From positions 1,736,001 through 1,800,000 of the forward strand of contig NZ_AP019309.1 in the NCBI RefSeq assembly GCF_003925875.1: a stretch of DNA of 64,000 nucleotides, written 5' to 3'. The stretch comes from Intestinibaculum porci. GTDB taxonomy: Bacteria; Bacillota_I; Bacilli_A; Erysipelotrichales; Coprobacillaceae. The notes beneath the pieces are model-generated. The model did not search any database and was not told the origin of the DNA. It worked only from the letters and a program-made list of their open reading frames with translations. The translations under genes were made by a program, and so were the position numbers. Below, one piece after another: positions 36,323 to 44,616 of the stretch; the first letter of the stretch is position 1; the number at the start of each line of letters is the position of its first letter.

Positions 36323-36713
36323 AAGCAGTTGTATCACCCATCTCATTGGTGATTTTACAGCCATTCTGTTCGAGCGTATAGAGAGCTTTGGTGAAATGTT
36401 CTTCTTTTAAGAAGATATAATCCATGTTGACATCAGAGGTCATAATAATCGGAATGCCCGCTTCATCAAGCACTGATGAAATAGTCGACAAGGCCCCGGC
36501 ATTACAGGTATACAAAGTATCCGCAAATTTAAATCCCTTCCAGCCATCTTCTCTTAAGATCGTATGTTCTGGGGTATAGTCCATCGGACAAATTAAAGTC
36601 ATATTTTCTTTTGAGACAGATAAAAATGTATACGGCTGACTAAAGTCAACTTCACTAGGATCAGCGATGGTCGAAACACTCATCAGATCCGGTATCAGAT
36701 TAATATTCATCAT
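36321..36713 (-). CDS. ACT-domain protein (CASTOR/COG3603-like)
   Basis: The 130-residue protein matches the stand-alone double-ACT family: WKGFKFADTL, then GALSTISSVLDEAGIPI and a conserved MDYIFLKEEHFTKAL strand-helix. Such domains bind amino acids as regulatory ligands. It lies 12 bases after pilT as the last gene of the pilus operon, so an amino-acid sensing role linked to pili is possible but may be accidental. GGAGGAGCA precedes the ATG. Confidence 0.8.
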   Translation of the reverse strand: MMNINLIPDLMSVSTIADPSEVDFSQPYTFLSVSKENMTLICPMDYTPEHTILREDGWKGFKFADTLYTCNAGALSTISSVLDEAGIPIIMTSDVNMDYIFLKEEHFTKALYTLEQNGCKITNEMGDTTA

Positions 36714-36725
36714 TGCTCCTCCTTT

Positions 36726-37778
36726 TTAATAAAATAGTTCTCGCAATTCATTCGGGTTATCAGTAATCGCAAAAGCACTTTCTCGGCTGATCTTGCCCGC
36801 GCGAATCAGCTTTGCTAACGACGCATTCAGTGTTTCCATGCCGACTTTAGCGCCAGTTTGAATCATTGAATTGATCTGATGACCCTTATTTTCACGAATC
36901 AGATTGGAAATAGCTTCATTGACAATCATAATTTCCGTCGCGGCAACGCGGCCATTGGTATCGACGCGCGGCAGCAGCGTCTGGGTGACAACAGCTTTTA
37001 GCACCCCGGCTAACTGGACACGGACCTGAGCCTGCTGGTGATTCGGGAAAACGTCGATAATACGGTCGATCGTTTTCGCAGCCCCGATCGTATGTAAGGT
37101 CGAAAAGACTAAGTGACCCGTTTCGGCTAAGGTAATCGTTGCCTGAATCGTTTCAAAGTCACGCATTTCTCCCACTAATACAACATCCGGGTCTTCACGC
37201 ATCGCACTACGCAAAGCGGTCGCAAAGCTATCAACATCATGGCCGATCTCACGCTGATGGATCAACGCCTTATCTTCATGATACAGGTATTCGACTGGAT
37301 CTTCAATCGTTAAAATATGACAAGGACGCGTATGATTGATTTCATCAATCATCGCAGCTAAGGTTGTTGACTTCCCGCTCCCGGTTGGACCGGTTAATAA
37401 AACGAGGCCACGCGGTTCTTTGGTAAAGGAAGAAAGCACGCTTGGCAGTCCTAATTCATCCAAGGTACGAATATTTTCATAGATGACACGGATCGCCGCC
37501 GATAAAGCACCCTGTTGAGCATAGACGTTGACACGGTAACGGAAGCTGCTTTCAACATAGACAAAGTCTAAGTCTTCCTGTCTTTCTAAACGACTGGTAT
37601 CTTCTTTTTCAATTAAAGTGCGGATCATTTCTTTCGTCTGCTCAGCAGTGAAAGTCATATTGGGGAAAGGCATCAGTTTCCCATCTAAACGGGTTAAAAC
37701 CTGACCTTTTTCATCAATATGAACATCGGAGAAATTGGAAAAACGGGCTTTTTCGAGGACCTGATCTAAAATATTCAT
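36726..37778 (-). CDS. pilT: Type IV pilus retraction ATPase PilT
   Basis: The 350-residue hexameric ATPase has Walker A GPTGSGKSTTLAAMID, the Asp box IEDPVEYLYHEDKALIHQRE, Walker B DPDVVLVGEMRD and the His box TGHLVFSTLHT. A C-terminal region like the retraction motif (AISNLIREN) is also present. It powers pilus disassembly and twitching. It starts 5 bases after pilB and is followed by an ACT-domain gene. Confidence 0.95.
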   Translation of the reverse strand: MNILDQVLEKARFSNFSDVHIDEKGQVLTRLDGKLMPFPNMTFTAEQTKEMIRTLIEKEDTSRLERQEDLDFVYVESSFRYRVNVYAQQGALSAAIRVIYENIRTLDELGLPSVLSSFTKEPRGLVLLTGPTGSGKSTTLAAMIDEINHTRPCHILTIEDPVEYLYHEDKALIHQREIGHDVDSFATALRSAMREDPDVVLVGEMRDFETIQATITLAETGHLVFSTLHTIGAAKTIDRIIDVFPNHQQAQVRVQLAGVLKAVVTQTLLPRVDTNGRVAATEIMIVNEAISNLIRENKGHQINSMIQTGAKVGMETLNASLAKLIRAGKISRESAFAITDNPNELRELFY

Positions 37779-37783
37779 AACTA

Positions 37784-39463
37784 TTACTCCTCATAATAAG
37801 ATACACGTTTTAATTCTTCCATCGTCGTGACACCCTCTTCGACTAATTTTTCGGTTGCTTCAAAAAGAGTTTCATAATGCTGGGAAGATTTCGCATAGGC
37901 TTTTAAATCGTCTAACTGGGCATTCTGAGCGATCATCCGTTTTAAATGCCGATCGATGGTGACGATTTCATGCACCGCTACACGGCCTAAATAGCCCGTA
38001 TTATTACACATATTACAGCCGACAGCTGTCGGCACGGCGGTAATCTTTTTCGTTAACAGTTTTGCATCATTTGCGCTTGGCGCGACTAACTGTCCACAGT
38101 AAGGACAGACCTTACGGACTAATCGCTGGGCGACAACACCAACTAAAGAAGAGGCGACTAAGTATGGTTCAACGCCCATATCTTCTAATCGGATGACGGT
38201 TGATAACGAATCATTGGTATGCAGCGTGGAGACAACTAAATGCCCGGTAATAGCGGAACGGACAGAAATATCCGCCGTTTCATTATCACGGGTTTCACCA
38301 ACCATGATAATATCCGGGTCCTGTCGTAAGATCGCTCGTAAGCCGGCTTCAAAAGTCATCCCCGCCTGGTTGTTGACCTGCATCTGATTGATATGTTCTA
38401 ACTGCTCTTCAACAGGATCTTCAATCGTTGTAATATTAACCGGTCTTTTCGCTAAGGATTTCATAATCATATACAGCGTTGTTGTTTTCCCGGAGCCAGT
38501 TGGGCCAGTGACATAGATGATGCCATTAGGCATTTCCATCATATGTTTCATCTTTTCATAGTTTTCTGGTGTCATCCCAAAAGTATCAGAGTGATCAATC
38601 GTGGCATTGGTATTTAAATAACGCATAACGACTTTTTCACCATGAACAGTTGGAATCGTTGAGACACGTAAGTTTAAAGACTGACCATTAATTGTCGTGA
38701 CAATATGGCCATCCTGAGGCACCCGCCGTTCACTGATATCCATATTCGCCATAATTTTAATACGAACGATCAGCGGCGGATGAATCTTAGCCTTTAAACG
38801 CAAAGCTTCGATTAAGGAACCATCAATACGCATGCGGACAATGGTTTCTTCTTCGAAAGGTTCAATATGAATATCGGAAACTTTATCACGATAACCGCGA
38901 ATCAATAAGGAATTGATCAGTTTTACAACCGGGGTATCATCTTCATCCGCATTGTAAAGATCTTCTTCATCAAGGGCATACATATCCGCATTTTCATTAA
39001 TATCTTCAGCGGCGGTTTTCGAGTTGATTTCTGAATAATAGTAATCAATGGCATTAGAGATATCCTCTTTTAAGGCAATGTTGATGGTGAGATGCTTATT
39101 GGTCACCATGCGGATATCTTCGATGCCGTAATAGTTTAATGGATCGGATGTCGCAATCGTTAAGTCATTGCCATCTTCACTGCGATCAATCGCAATCATG
39201 TTATATTTACGAGCTAATTCTTCTGGAATTTCTTCTACCGCTTCAACTTTCACATTATAAGTTTCCAGAGAAATGAGCGGGTAGCCTAGCTTTTCTGATA
39301 ACACCGCCGCAATCTGCTCTTCTGTCACGAAGCCTAAATCTACCAAGTGCTCCCCAATCTTTTTCGAGCGATCGTTTTTCTGCGCATCCAGGGCAACTTT
39401 TAACTGATCCTCGGTGATATAGCCATCTTCAACCAAGGTATCCCCTAATCTTAAGTTCTTCAT
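37784..39463 (-). CDS. pilB: Type IV pilus assembly ATPase PilB with MshEN-type N terminus
   Basis: The 559-residue ATPase begins with two consecutive motifs, RLGDTLVEDGYITEDQL (about 5-21) and KIGEHLVDLGFVTEEQI (about 35-51), that match the MshEN cyclic di-GMP-binding pattern. The motor follows, with Walker A GPTGSGKTTTLYMIM, IEDPVEEQLEHINQMQV and DPDIIMVGETRD. The zinc-binding cysteines CPYC and CNMC lie near the C terminus. It drives pilus extension. The N terminus suggests direct control by the cyclases encoded nearby. Confidence 0.95.
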   Translation of the reverse strand: MKNLRLGDTLVEDGYITEDQLKVALDAQKNDRSKKIGEHLVDLGFVTEEQIAAVLSEKLGYPLISLETYNVKVEAVEEIPEELARKYNMIAIDRSEDGNDLTIATSDPLNYYGIEDIRMVTNKHLTINIALKEDISNAIDYYYSEINSKTAAEDINENADMYALDEEDLYNADEDDTPVVKLINSLLIRGYRDKVSDIHIEPFEEETIVRMRIDGSLIEALRLKAKIHPPLIVRIKIMANMDISERRVPQDGHIVTTINGQSLNLRVSTIPTVHGEKVVMRYLNTNATIDHSDTFGMTPENYEKMKHMMEMPNGIIYVTGPTGSGKTTTLYMIMKSLAKRPVNITTIEDPVEEQLEHINQMQVNNQAGMTFEAGLRAILRQDPDIIMVGETRDNETADISVRSAITGHLVVSTLHTNDSLSTVIRLEDMGVEPYLVASSLVGVVAQRLVRKVCPYCGQLVAPSANDAKLLTKKITAVPTAVGCNMCNNTGYLGRVAVHEIVTIDRHLKRMIAQNAQLDDLKAYAKSSQHYETLFEATEKLVEEGVTTMEELKRVSYYEE

Positions 39464-39477
39464 AAAGGACTCCTTTC

Positions 39478-40023
39478 TTAATTATAGTAATATAATTTGT
39501 ATTTTTTCTTATTCAGCTTTGTATGATCAATACTTAAATCATACGTCTCTTCACCGGTTGGTAACCGTTTATCAATACTGTTTTTTAAATCAATCGATAA
39601 CAATTTGAGCGACTGACGCATACTGTAGCTGCGCCCTTTCTTAGTAATCGTTAAGGTAAAATCGATACGTGATTTCGAGCGGATATAGCCCACGTAAGTC
39701 ATCGCCACCTGACGATCCTCAAACCATTCTGCTTTAAAAATTGGATGTTTGTCTTTATAGAGAATACCATTTTGGATATAAAGACAATGCCAATCATGCT
39801 TTTTATTAGGCCGATGTCTGTTATTGGTGACATCATGGGCATAGACCATCTCTCCTCGCATAAAGGCAAAGATCTTGCGACAGTCTTTCTCTAAAGGATC
39901 CTGATTTTCATGCATCACCTCTAAAGCATTCTGGTGAAGCTTATAGCCAGCGAAAAAGATGATGATCAAAAGCAGGACAAGAGCCCCAATGGTAATGATT
40001 TTTTCTCTTCTTTTCTGACTCAT
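39478..40023 (-). CDS. Bitopic membrane protein in pilus operon, unknown function
   Basis: The 181-residue protein has one N-terminal membrane segment (IITIGALVLLLIIIFFAGY) and an extracytoplasmic beta-rich, Lys-rich domain. It lacks a prepilin cleavage motif. Its spacing (DCRKIFAFMRGEMVYAHDV, then ILYKDKHPIFKAEWF) loosely recalls ComGF-like minor pilins, but this is speculation. The ATG at 40023 follows GGGAGGG. Its place between pilO and pilB suggests a role in the pilus assembly complex. Confidence 0.65.
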   Translation of the reverse strand: MSQKRREKIITIGALVLLLIIIFFAGYKLHQNALEVMHENQDPLEKDCRKIFAFMRGEMVYAHDVTNNRHRPNKKHDWHCLYIQNGILYKDKHPIFKAEWFEDRQVAMTYVGYIRSKSRIDFTLTITKKGRSYSMRQSLKLLSIDLKNSIDKRLPTGEETYDLSIDHTKLNKKKYKLYYYN

Positions 40024-40042
40024 AAACCCTCCCAATGAAAAG

Positions 40043-40063
40043 AATATGGTGACTCACCATATT
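40043..40063 (-). terminator. Hairpin between pilO and the next gene
   Basis: A perfect 9-bp stem (AATATGGTG/CACCATATT) with a 3-base loop is followed by CTTTTC on the minus strand. It is a weak terminator or mRNA-stabilising element inside the operon. Confidence 0.5.
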
Positions 40064-40709
40064 ACTTTTTAATCATATATACCGCGAACTGAATGGTGAA
40101 GCTATCTTCACTCTTCGTATCGCTAGATGTCGATGCCGGGGTATAACTTAATCCCGTCACCCCAACACTTTTCGTATCACCTTCGATATTTTGTAGTAAA
40201 TCACTGACCTGATCAATTTTCCCATTGACTGTTACATCGACATATTTCGTGACCAGTTTCGCATTTGTAGAACTCGCTGCTTGAGTGTTGGTGCTCGTCG
40301 TAGAAGATGATGAAGATGAACTGTTTGTCGTGTTATTACTGCTTGAAACATCATCCTGCGCGTCAGAAATCGTTAAATTCGTTGGCGTTAAGTTTGCGGA
40401 TTTGATTTCATCCGTGAACATTTCAGAAATCTTTTCATTCTTAAGAACTTTATAATACTTCTTCGTTAAAGATTTGTATGTCTGCGTTTGCGCCGCCAAC
40501 TGACTAGGCGCATTTTGATACTGCGTTAACTGAGATTTTAATTCCGCTAAGGTTGTTTCCTTCTGAGAAAGCAGATTCTTTTGTTTGCGATAGTTTTCTA
40601 AACTTGGCTTGATCGCAAAGAACCAGCCTGCCATCACCAATAAGAAAACGAGTAAAATATAAAGTAACTGTTTCTCTCTTTTCGAGAGAGCACTATACAC
40701 TTCTTTCAT
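40062..40709 (-). CDS. pilO: PilO-like inner-membrane pilus alignment protein
   Basis: The 215-residue protein has a short cytoplasmic N terminus, one membrane helix (LLYILLVFLLVMAGWFFAI), a coiled coil (about 35-100) and a small alpha/beta domain at the end, the layout of PilO. A Ser/Asn/Thr-only stretch (about 125-150) is inserted before the final domain. It follows pilN by 12 bases. With PilM and PilN it should link the motor to the pilus. Confidence 0.82.
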   Translation of the reverse strand: MKEVYSALSKREKQLLYILLVFLLVMAGWFFAIKPSLENYRKQKNLLSQKETTLAELKSQLTQYQNAPSQLAAQTQTYKSLTKKYYKVLKNEKISEMFTDEIKSANLTPTNLTISDAQDDVSSSNNTTNSSSSSSSTTSTNTQAASSTNAKLVTKYVDVTVNGKIDQVSDLLQNIEGDTKSVGVTGLSYTPASTSSDTKSEDSFTIQFAVYMIKK

Positions 40710-40721
40710 GTTCTCGCCTCC

Positions 40722-41393
40722 TTACTTTAATACCATTGTCACGGTAAAGGTATATACTGTTTCTGTCTGCGTCGTTACATTTGCGGCAGTGGACTTATTG
40801 CTACTTACTGTATTGCTAGTAGTATCGGTATTGCTTGTTGCATCAACCGTATTTTGCGACTGCGTATAACCGGCATAATTAATATTTTTATAAAGCTTCG
40901 AGCTGCGTAAATCACTGACAAACATCGTAATATCATCAGGATCTTCAGCGCTGCCCTGTAATGTTAAAGTGGAAGTCGAAGACGTTTCCGTAGGCTGGGT
41001 GAAGCTTAAAGAAGTAATATCAATACCATTATCATCACAGAAGCCTACAATTTTATTAAGTTTCGTGGAAGACATCGAAACATAATTACTAATCTTGCGA
41101 TTGATTTCATTCATTGCACTGACCGCTTCCTGCATCGTCTTGAGTTCACTGTAAGACTGTTGATCCGTCGCTTCAATAGCGGCTTTGGTCGTGCCAATCT
41201 TTGTATTGATATCACTGATTTGTTTTTGAGTATTAGAGGTTACAAAGAATAAAGCGCCACAGGTGATCGCGATCACTAATAAGATACTTAATGGCGCCGC
41301 AATCAGCTTTAAGAGATCATATCTATGAGGATCTTTGAGAGAGTCTTCATAGGCTTTTAAAATATCAAGTTGTTTATTTTTAATTCCACTCAT
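40722..41393 (-). CDS. pilN: PilN-like pilus assembly protein
   Basis: The 223-residue protein has a basic cytoplasmic N terminus (YEDSLKDPHRYDLLK), one membrane helix (AAPLSILLVIAITCGALFF), a coiled coil and a ferredoxin-like C-terminal domain. A Thr/Ser/Asn-rich segment is present near the end. In other systems the PilN N terminus binds PilM. It lies between pilM (3 bases upstream) and pilO. Confidence 0.82.
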   Translation of the reverse strand: MSGIKNKQLDILKAYEDSLKDPHRYDLLKLIAAPLSILLVIAITCGALFFVTSNTQKQISDINTKIGTTKAAIEATDQQSYSELKTMQEAVSAMNEINRKISNYVSMSSTKLNKIVGFCDDNGIDITSLSFTQPTETSSTSTLTLQGSAEDPDDITMFVSDLRSSKLYKNINYAGYTQSQNTVDATSNTDTTSNTVSSNKSTAANVTTQTETVYTFTVTMVLK

Positions 41394-41396
41394 ATT

Positions 41397-42293
41397 TTAC
41401 GCTCCTATCAGATATCCCAAAGTATATAAGTAATGATTCAAACCAATGACTTCGTTATTGACCGCATAAACAGCTCTTGGCGTCGGTAATAACTTAGCCT
41501 CTAAATCCATTAAGTTGGTAATGCGCTCAAAGATCTTTTCGCCTTGGGCACGCGTAATGCCAGTAAAGTAGATATTACTAAATGGGGCATTGTTCTGTGA
41601 GGAAGAGGCAAACTGCTGGAGCTGTGACACCGCTCTGGTAATATCGCCAGAAAAAGCATCGGCATCTTCAGGATCCGAGAATAAACGGTTACGCGTCGTC
41701 ATGACATAGTTCCCGTTGGCAAAAACGGAGGAAGTAATGTTATTGCCATCAACGCTCATAATCGCATAAGAAGCATCAATTAAGCCAGGAATATATTCCT
41801 TGAGCTTAATAAGAACATCAACAGAAATATCAATGAATTCAATAGCAATTTCCATTTCTTCAAAGAGCTGTAAATAGCTTTCTAAGAAGCCTTTTTCAAT
41901 CGCCATCCCCAAAATGCGGGATGACCCTTTAACTTCTTCGTTTTCTCCTAAATATGCATAATCATAAATCAATGTATCTTCCCCATCATATAAGCCTGAT
42001 AATTCGCCCTGGAGATACTCTAAGATCTGCTTATGTCGCAATTTTGGAATGACTATCTGCTTGGTAATAATCTTATTAGAATCTAAGATTAAGGTACAGG
42101 CATCAAGCTGATATTTGCTTTTTAATGACTGCAAAGCGGTTTTAATGGACGCATCATCAATGATCACCCCATTGATCATCGCCCCTTCTTCAATATTTAT
42201 TTTTTCAAACGCGTCGACTCGCACGGCATCACGTTTCCGCTCGCCGGCAAGAAATTCCACGTTGGTATTTGTGATATAGATTACATTCGCCAA
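41397..42293 (-). CDS. pilM: PilM-like actin-fold pilus assembly protein
   Basis: The 298-residue protein has the actin-like/PilM layout: an early strand MANVIYITNTNVEFLAG, the segment YAIMSVDGNNITSSVFANG in the second lobe, and NNAPFSNIYFTGITRAQG near the end. It forms a cytoplasmic ring partner of PilN and PilB. The start is a TTG eight bases after GGGGG. It lies 12 bases after pilC. Confidence 0.82.
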   Translation of the reverse strand: MANVIYITNTNVEFLAGERKRDAVRVDAFEKINIEEGAMINGVIIDDASIKTALQSLKSKYQLDACTLILDSNKIITKQIVIPKLRHKQILEYLQGELSGLYDGEDTLIYDYAYLGENEEVKGSSRILGMAIEKGFLESYLQLFEEMEIAIEFIDISVDVLIKLKEYIPGLIDASYAIMSVDGNNITSSVFANGNYVMTTRNRLFSDPEDADAFSGDITRAVSQLQQFASSSQNNAPFSNIYFTGITRAQGEKIFERITNLMDLEAKLLPTPRAVYAVNNEVIGLNHYLYTLGYLIGA

Positions 42294-42305
42294 AACGTTT
42301 TCCCC

Positions 42306-43493
42306 CTATCCGCCTAGACTGTTGTATAAACTGTATAGTGGCAGCATGACTGATAAAATAACACTGCCAATCATGAACCCTAAAATAATAATCATCGCTG
42401 GCTGTAAGACTGCGACTAACTGTTCGGTTGCGATTTCCGCTTCGAAATCGAAGTCACTGGCAATCGAATCTAACATTGTATCTAATCGCCCCGCTTCTTC
42501 CCCAATAAAAACCGAAGAAGAAAGCTTTGGATCAAAGCCTTTGACACGATCCATCGCAGCGCTTAAAGTGGCGCCGGAACGAACATCATTAATGACATCA
42601 TCGAACTGCGCTTCGATAAAGGTATTATTGACAGTTCGGCGCGCTAAACGCAAACTCGTTAATAACGAAACGCCAGAAGTATAGAGTGATGATAATGAGC
42701 GGGCAAAACGTGCCGTATAAATGATTTGTGTTAAATGAGAAATCTTTGGAATAGAAACTTTAACGCGATCCCACTGGTATTTCACTTGAGGAATCCGTAA
42801 AGCTAAATTCACTAAAGCGATAATCGATAAAATAATAATGATAAACCAATACCAGGAATGAATCATAAATCTTGATAATCCAAACATAAACTTCGTAATA
42901 GCTGGAATTGGATAACCATTAAAGACATCGAAGAAACGTGGCAGGATTACCGTAAAAACAACGACCATTACGATTAAAGTCACGACCAGCAAAATGATTG
43001 GATACATCATTGCGGCCTGTACTTTTTTTGATAAACGATTGTCTCTGGTATACTGATCGGCTAACTTAAGGAATGTCGTATCCATCGCCCCGCTCGCTTC
43101 CGCCGCTTTCACCATATTGATCATCAGCGGCGGGAAGACTTCTCCCTGCAGCTCTAAAGCGCGTGACATCTGATAGCCCTGTTGTAATGATATATAAATC
43201 TGACGATAAATTTTCTTTAATTTTTTATTTGGCTCACGGCGGACAACAATTGAAACAGCCGAAATGAGGGAAATCCCTGAATTGAGCATGGTCCCCATCT
43301 GTCGACATAAATCGGCGATATCGGTCGCTTTAAGCTGACGATGTTTATAAGCATCAACCACTTCTTTACAGCTGATGAGATAAAGTGCATCATTGCTTAA
43401 TGAAGCTCTTAAAGCCGCCTCATTTTCAGCTTCCCGTGACCCACGAACGCGTTTCGAATGAATATCCATTGCATAATACTTATATGTCGCCAT
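42306..43493 (-). CDS. pilC: Type IV pilus platform protein PilC
   Basis: The 395-residue protein has two GspF-type domains (about 55-180 and 255-380), with the family signatures GSGAMDTTFLKLADQY-like (EASGAMDTTFL) and EEAGRLDTMLDSIA. Three membrane helices are at about 165-190, 210-230 and 365-390. It is the inner-membrane platform rotated by PilB and PilT. It has its own promoter and a strong GGGAGG site. It begins the pilC-M-N-O-(x)-B-T-ACT operon. Confidence 0.94.
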   Translation of the reverse strand: MATYKYYAMDIHSKRVRGSREAENEAALRASLSNDALYLISCKEVVDAYKHRQLKATDIADLCRQMGTMLNSGISLISAVSIVVRREPNKKLKKIYRQIYISLQQGYQMSRALELQGEVFPPLMINMVKAAEASGAMDTTFLKLADQYTRDNRLSKKVQAAMMYPIILLVVTLIVMVVVFTVILPRFFDVFNGYPIPAITKFMFGLSRFMIHSWYWFIIIILSIIALVNLALRIPQVKYQWDRVKVSIPKISHLTQIIYTARFARSLSSLYTSGVSLLTSLRLARRTVNNTFIEAQFDDVINDVRSGATLSAAMDRVKGFDPKLSSSVFIGEEAGRLDTMLDSIASDFDFEAEIATEQLVAVLQPAMIIILGFMIGSVILSVMLPLYSLYNSLGG

Positions 43494-43517
43494 GAATCAA
43501 ACCTCCCTTTTGTGGTC

Positions 43518-43523
43518 ATTATA
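43518..43523 (-). promoter_or_regulatory. -10 box of the pilC operon
   Basis: A perfect TATAAT on the minus strand lies about 25 bases upstream of pilC, with a poor -35 (TTTCAT) at 17 bases. The sequence TATAATGACCAC is shared with the promoter of the CHASE-GGDEF gene. Confidence 0.6.
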
Positions 43524-43546
43524 CAATAATTAGCGCTAAGATGAAA

Positions 43547-43586
43547 TAAAAAGGTCATATTTGAGAGGTAAGAATCTCAAATATGA
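43547..43586 (-). terminator. Terminator after pilD
   Basis: A 12-bp perfect stem (TCATATTTGAGA/TCTCAAATATGA) with an 8-base loop is followed on the minus strand by CCTTTTTATTTC. It separates pilD from the pilC operon. Confidence 0.85.
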
Positions 43587-43591
43587 TCCTC

Positions 43592-44356
43592 TTAGAGACC
43601 GTATAATGCTAAATAAGTATGCAAGAGCTGACTGCCATACAGTAAAGCAATAAAGCATCCTGCTGATAAAAATGGGCCAAAGGCCATATGAGCCTGTAAT
43701 TTCGTATTTTTGGTGGCTAATAAGATAATCGCATATATGCCAGCACTGATAATAGCAATAAAAGTGCCAACAAGAACGTTCACTGTCCCTAGTAAGAAGC
43801 CAAGCATGGCAATGAGTTTGATATCACCGCCGCCAAAAGCCCCTTCTTTAATATAGCATAAGCCAAGCATCGGCGCAGAGACAATAAAGAAGCCGATCAC
43901 GCGTGAAACAAGTGAAACAGTCGGATCAATGAAGGCAAAGAGAATCGCCATGATCCCTGTCGCCACAACTAACTGATTAGGAATCTCCATCGTATCAATA
44001 TCAATAAAGGTAACAGCAATGAGAATTTCCGCTAAGATAAAGGATGCAATTGTCATTAGACTAAGTCCATAATGGTAAAAACATAAACAGCCTAATAAGC
44101 CGCCAACAATTTCTAAGAGCCAGCCGCGTATACCGATCTTCGCCCCGCAGTAATGACATTTTCCGCGATAAATAACATAAGAAATAACCGGAATCAGATC
44201 ATACCACTTTAACTGTGTCCCGCAGCTATCACAGCGGGAACGGCCTTTAGAAATAGGAATACCTAATGGTAAACGATAAATCACGACATTAATAAAAGAT
44301 GCAATACAAGCCCCAAAGACAAAGGCATAAATATATAAGAACGTAATAACTGACAT
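43592..44356 (-). CDS. pilD: Prepilin peptidase/N-methyltransferase PilD
   Basis: The 254-residue polytopic protease has the N-terminal methyltransferase zinc motif CDSCG and CHYCG. The two active aspartates are in FIDIDTMEIPNQ and GGGDIKL(IAMLG). About seven to eight membrane helices are present. It cleaves the leader of the prepilins in this locus before the conserved Phe. A TATAAT box lies about 25 bases upstream. Confidence 0.94.
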   Translation of the reverse strand: MSVITFLYIYAFVFGACIASFINVVIYRLPLGIPISKGRSRCDSCGTQLKWYDLIPVISYVIYRGKCHYCGAKIGIRGWLLEIVGGLLGCLCFYHYGLSLMTIASFILAEILIAVTFIDIDTMEIPNQLVVATGIMAILFAFIDPTVSLVSRVIGFFIVSAPMLGLCYIKEGAFGGGDIKLIAMLGFLLGTVNVLVGTFIAIISAGIYAIILLATKNTKLQAHMAFGPFLSAGCFIALLYGSQLLHTYLALYGL

Positions 44357-44380
44357 AATGATTTCCCCTTTGATACTCCC

Positions 44381-44409
44381 ATTATAGGCGAAAAGATGTC
44401 ATATGAAAA
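44381..44409 (-). promoter_or_regulatory. Probable promoter of pilD
   Basis: On the minus strand TTTTCA (44404-44409) and TATAAT (44381-44386) are separated by 17 bases, shortly upstream of the GGGGAAA ribosome binding site of pilD. Confidence 0.55.
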
Positions 44410-44616
44410 TATAAAAATTCACAGGCGTTCGGTGAATTGTTAAGAGATCTTTTGGAAATGACGAATAACCACTGTTAAATTTTTTTAGGGATTCTCTTTC
44501 TCCCGCTGCTTTATTTTTAACACGCCGGTCATATTAATACCGTTTTACGAAACATTATTCTATCTATTGTGACCTATATAATGTATAATAGAGATACTCA
44601 CAAGGGAGTATACATT

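Noticed and set aside
44357-44616. Cyclic di-GMP riboswitch upstream of pilus or cyclase genes
   Set aside because: I looked for the GACGCAAAGCC-type core in the pilus and cyclase leaders on both strands and found none; a covariance search was not possible.
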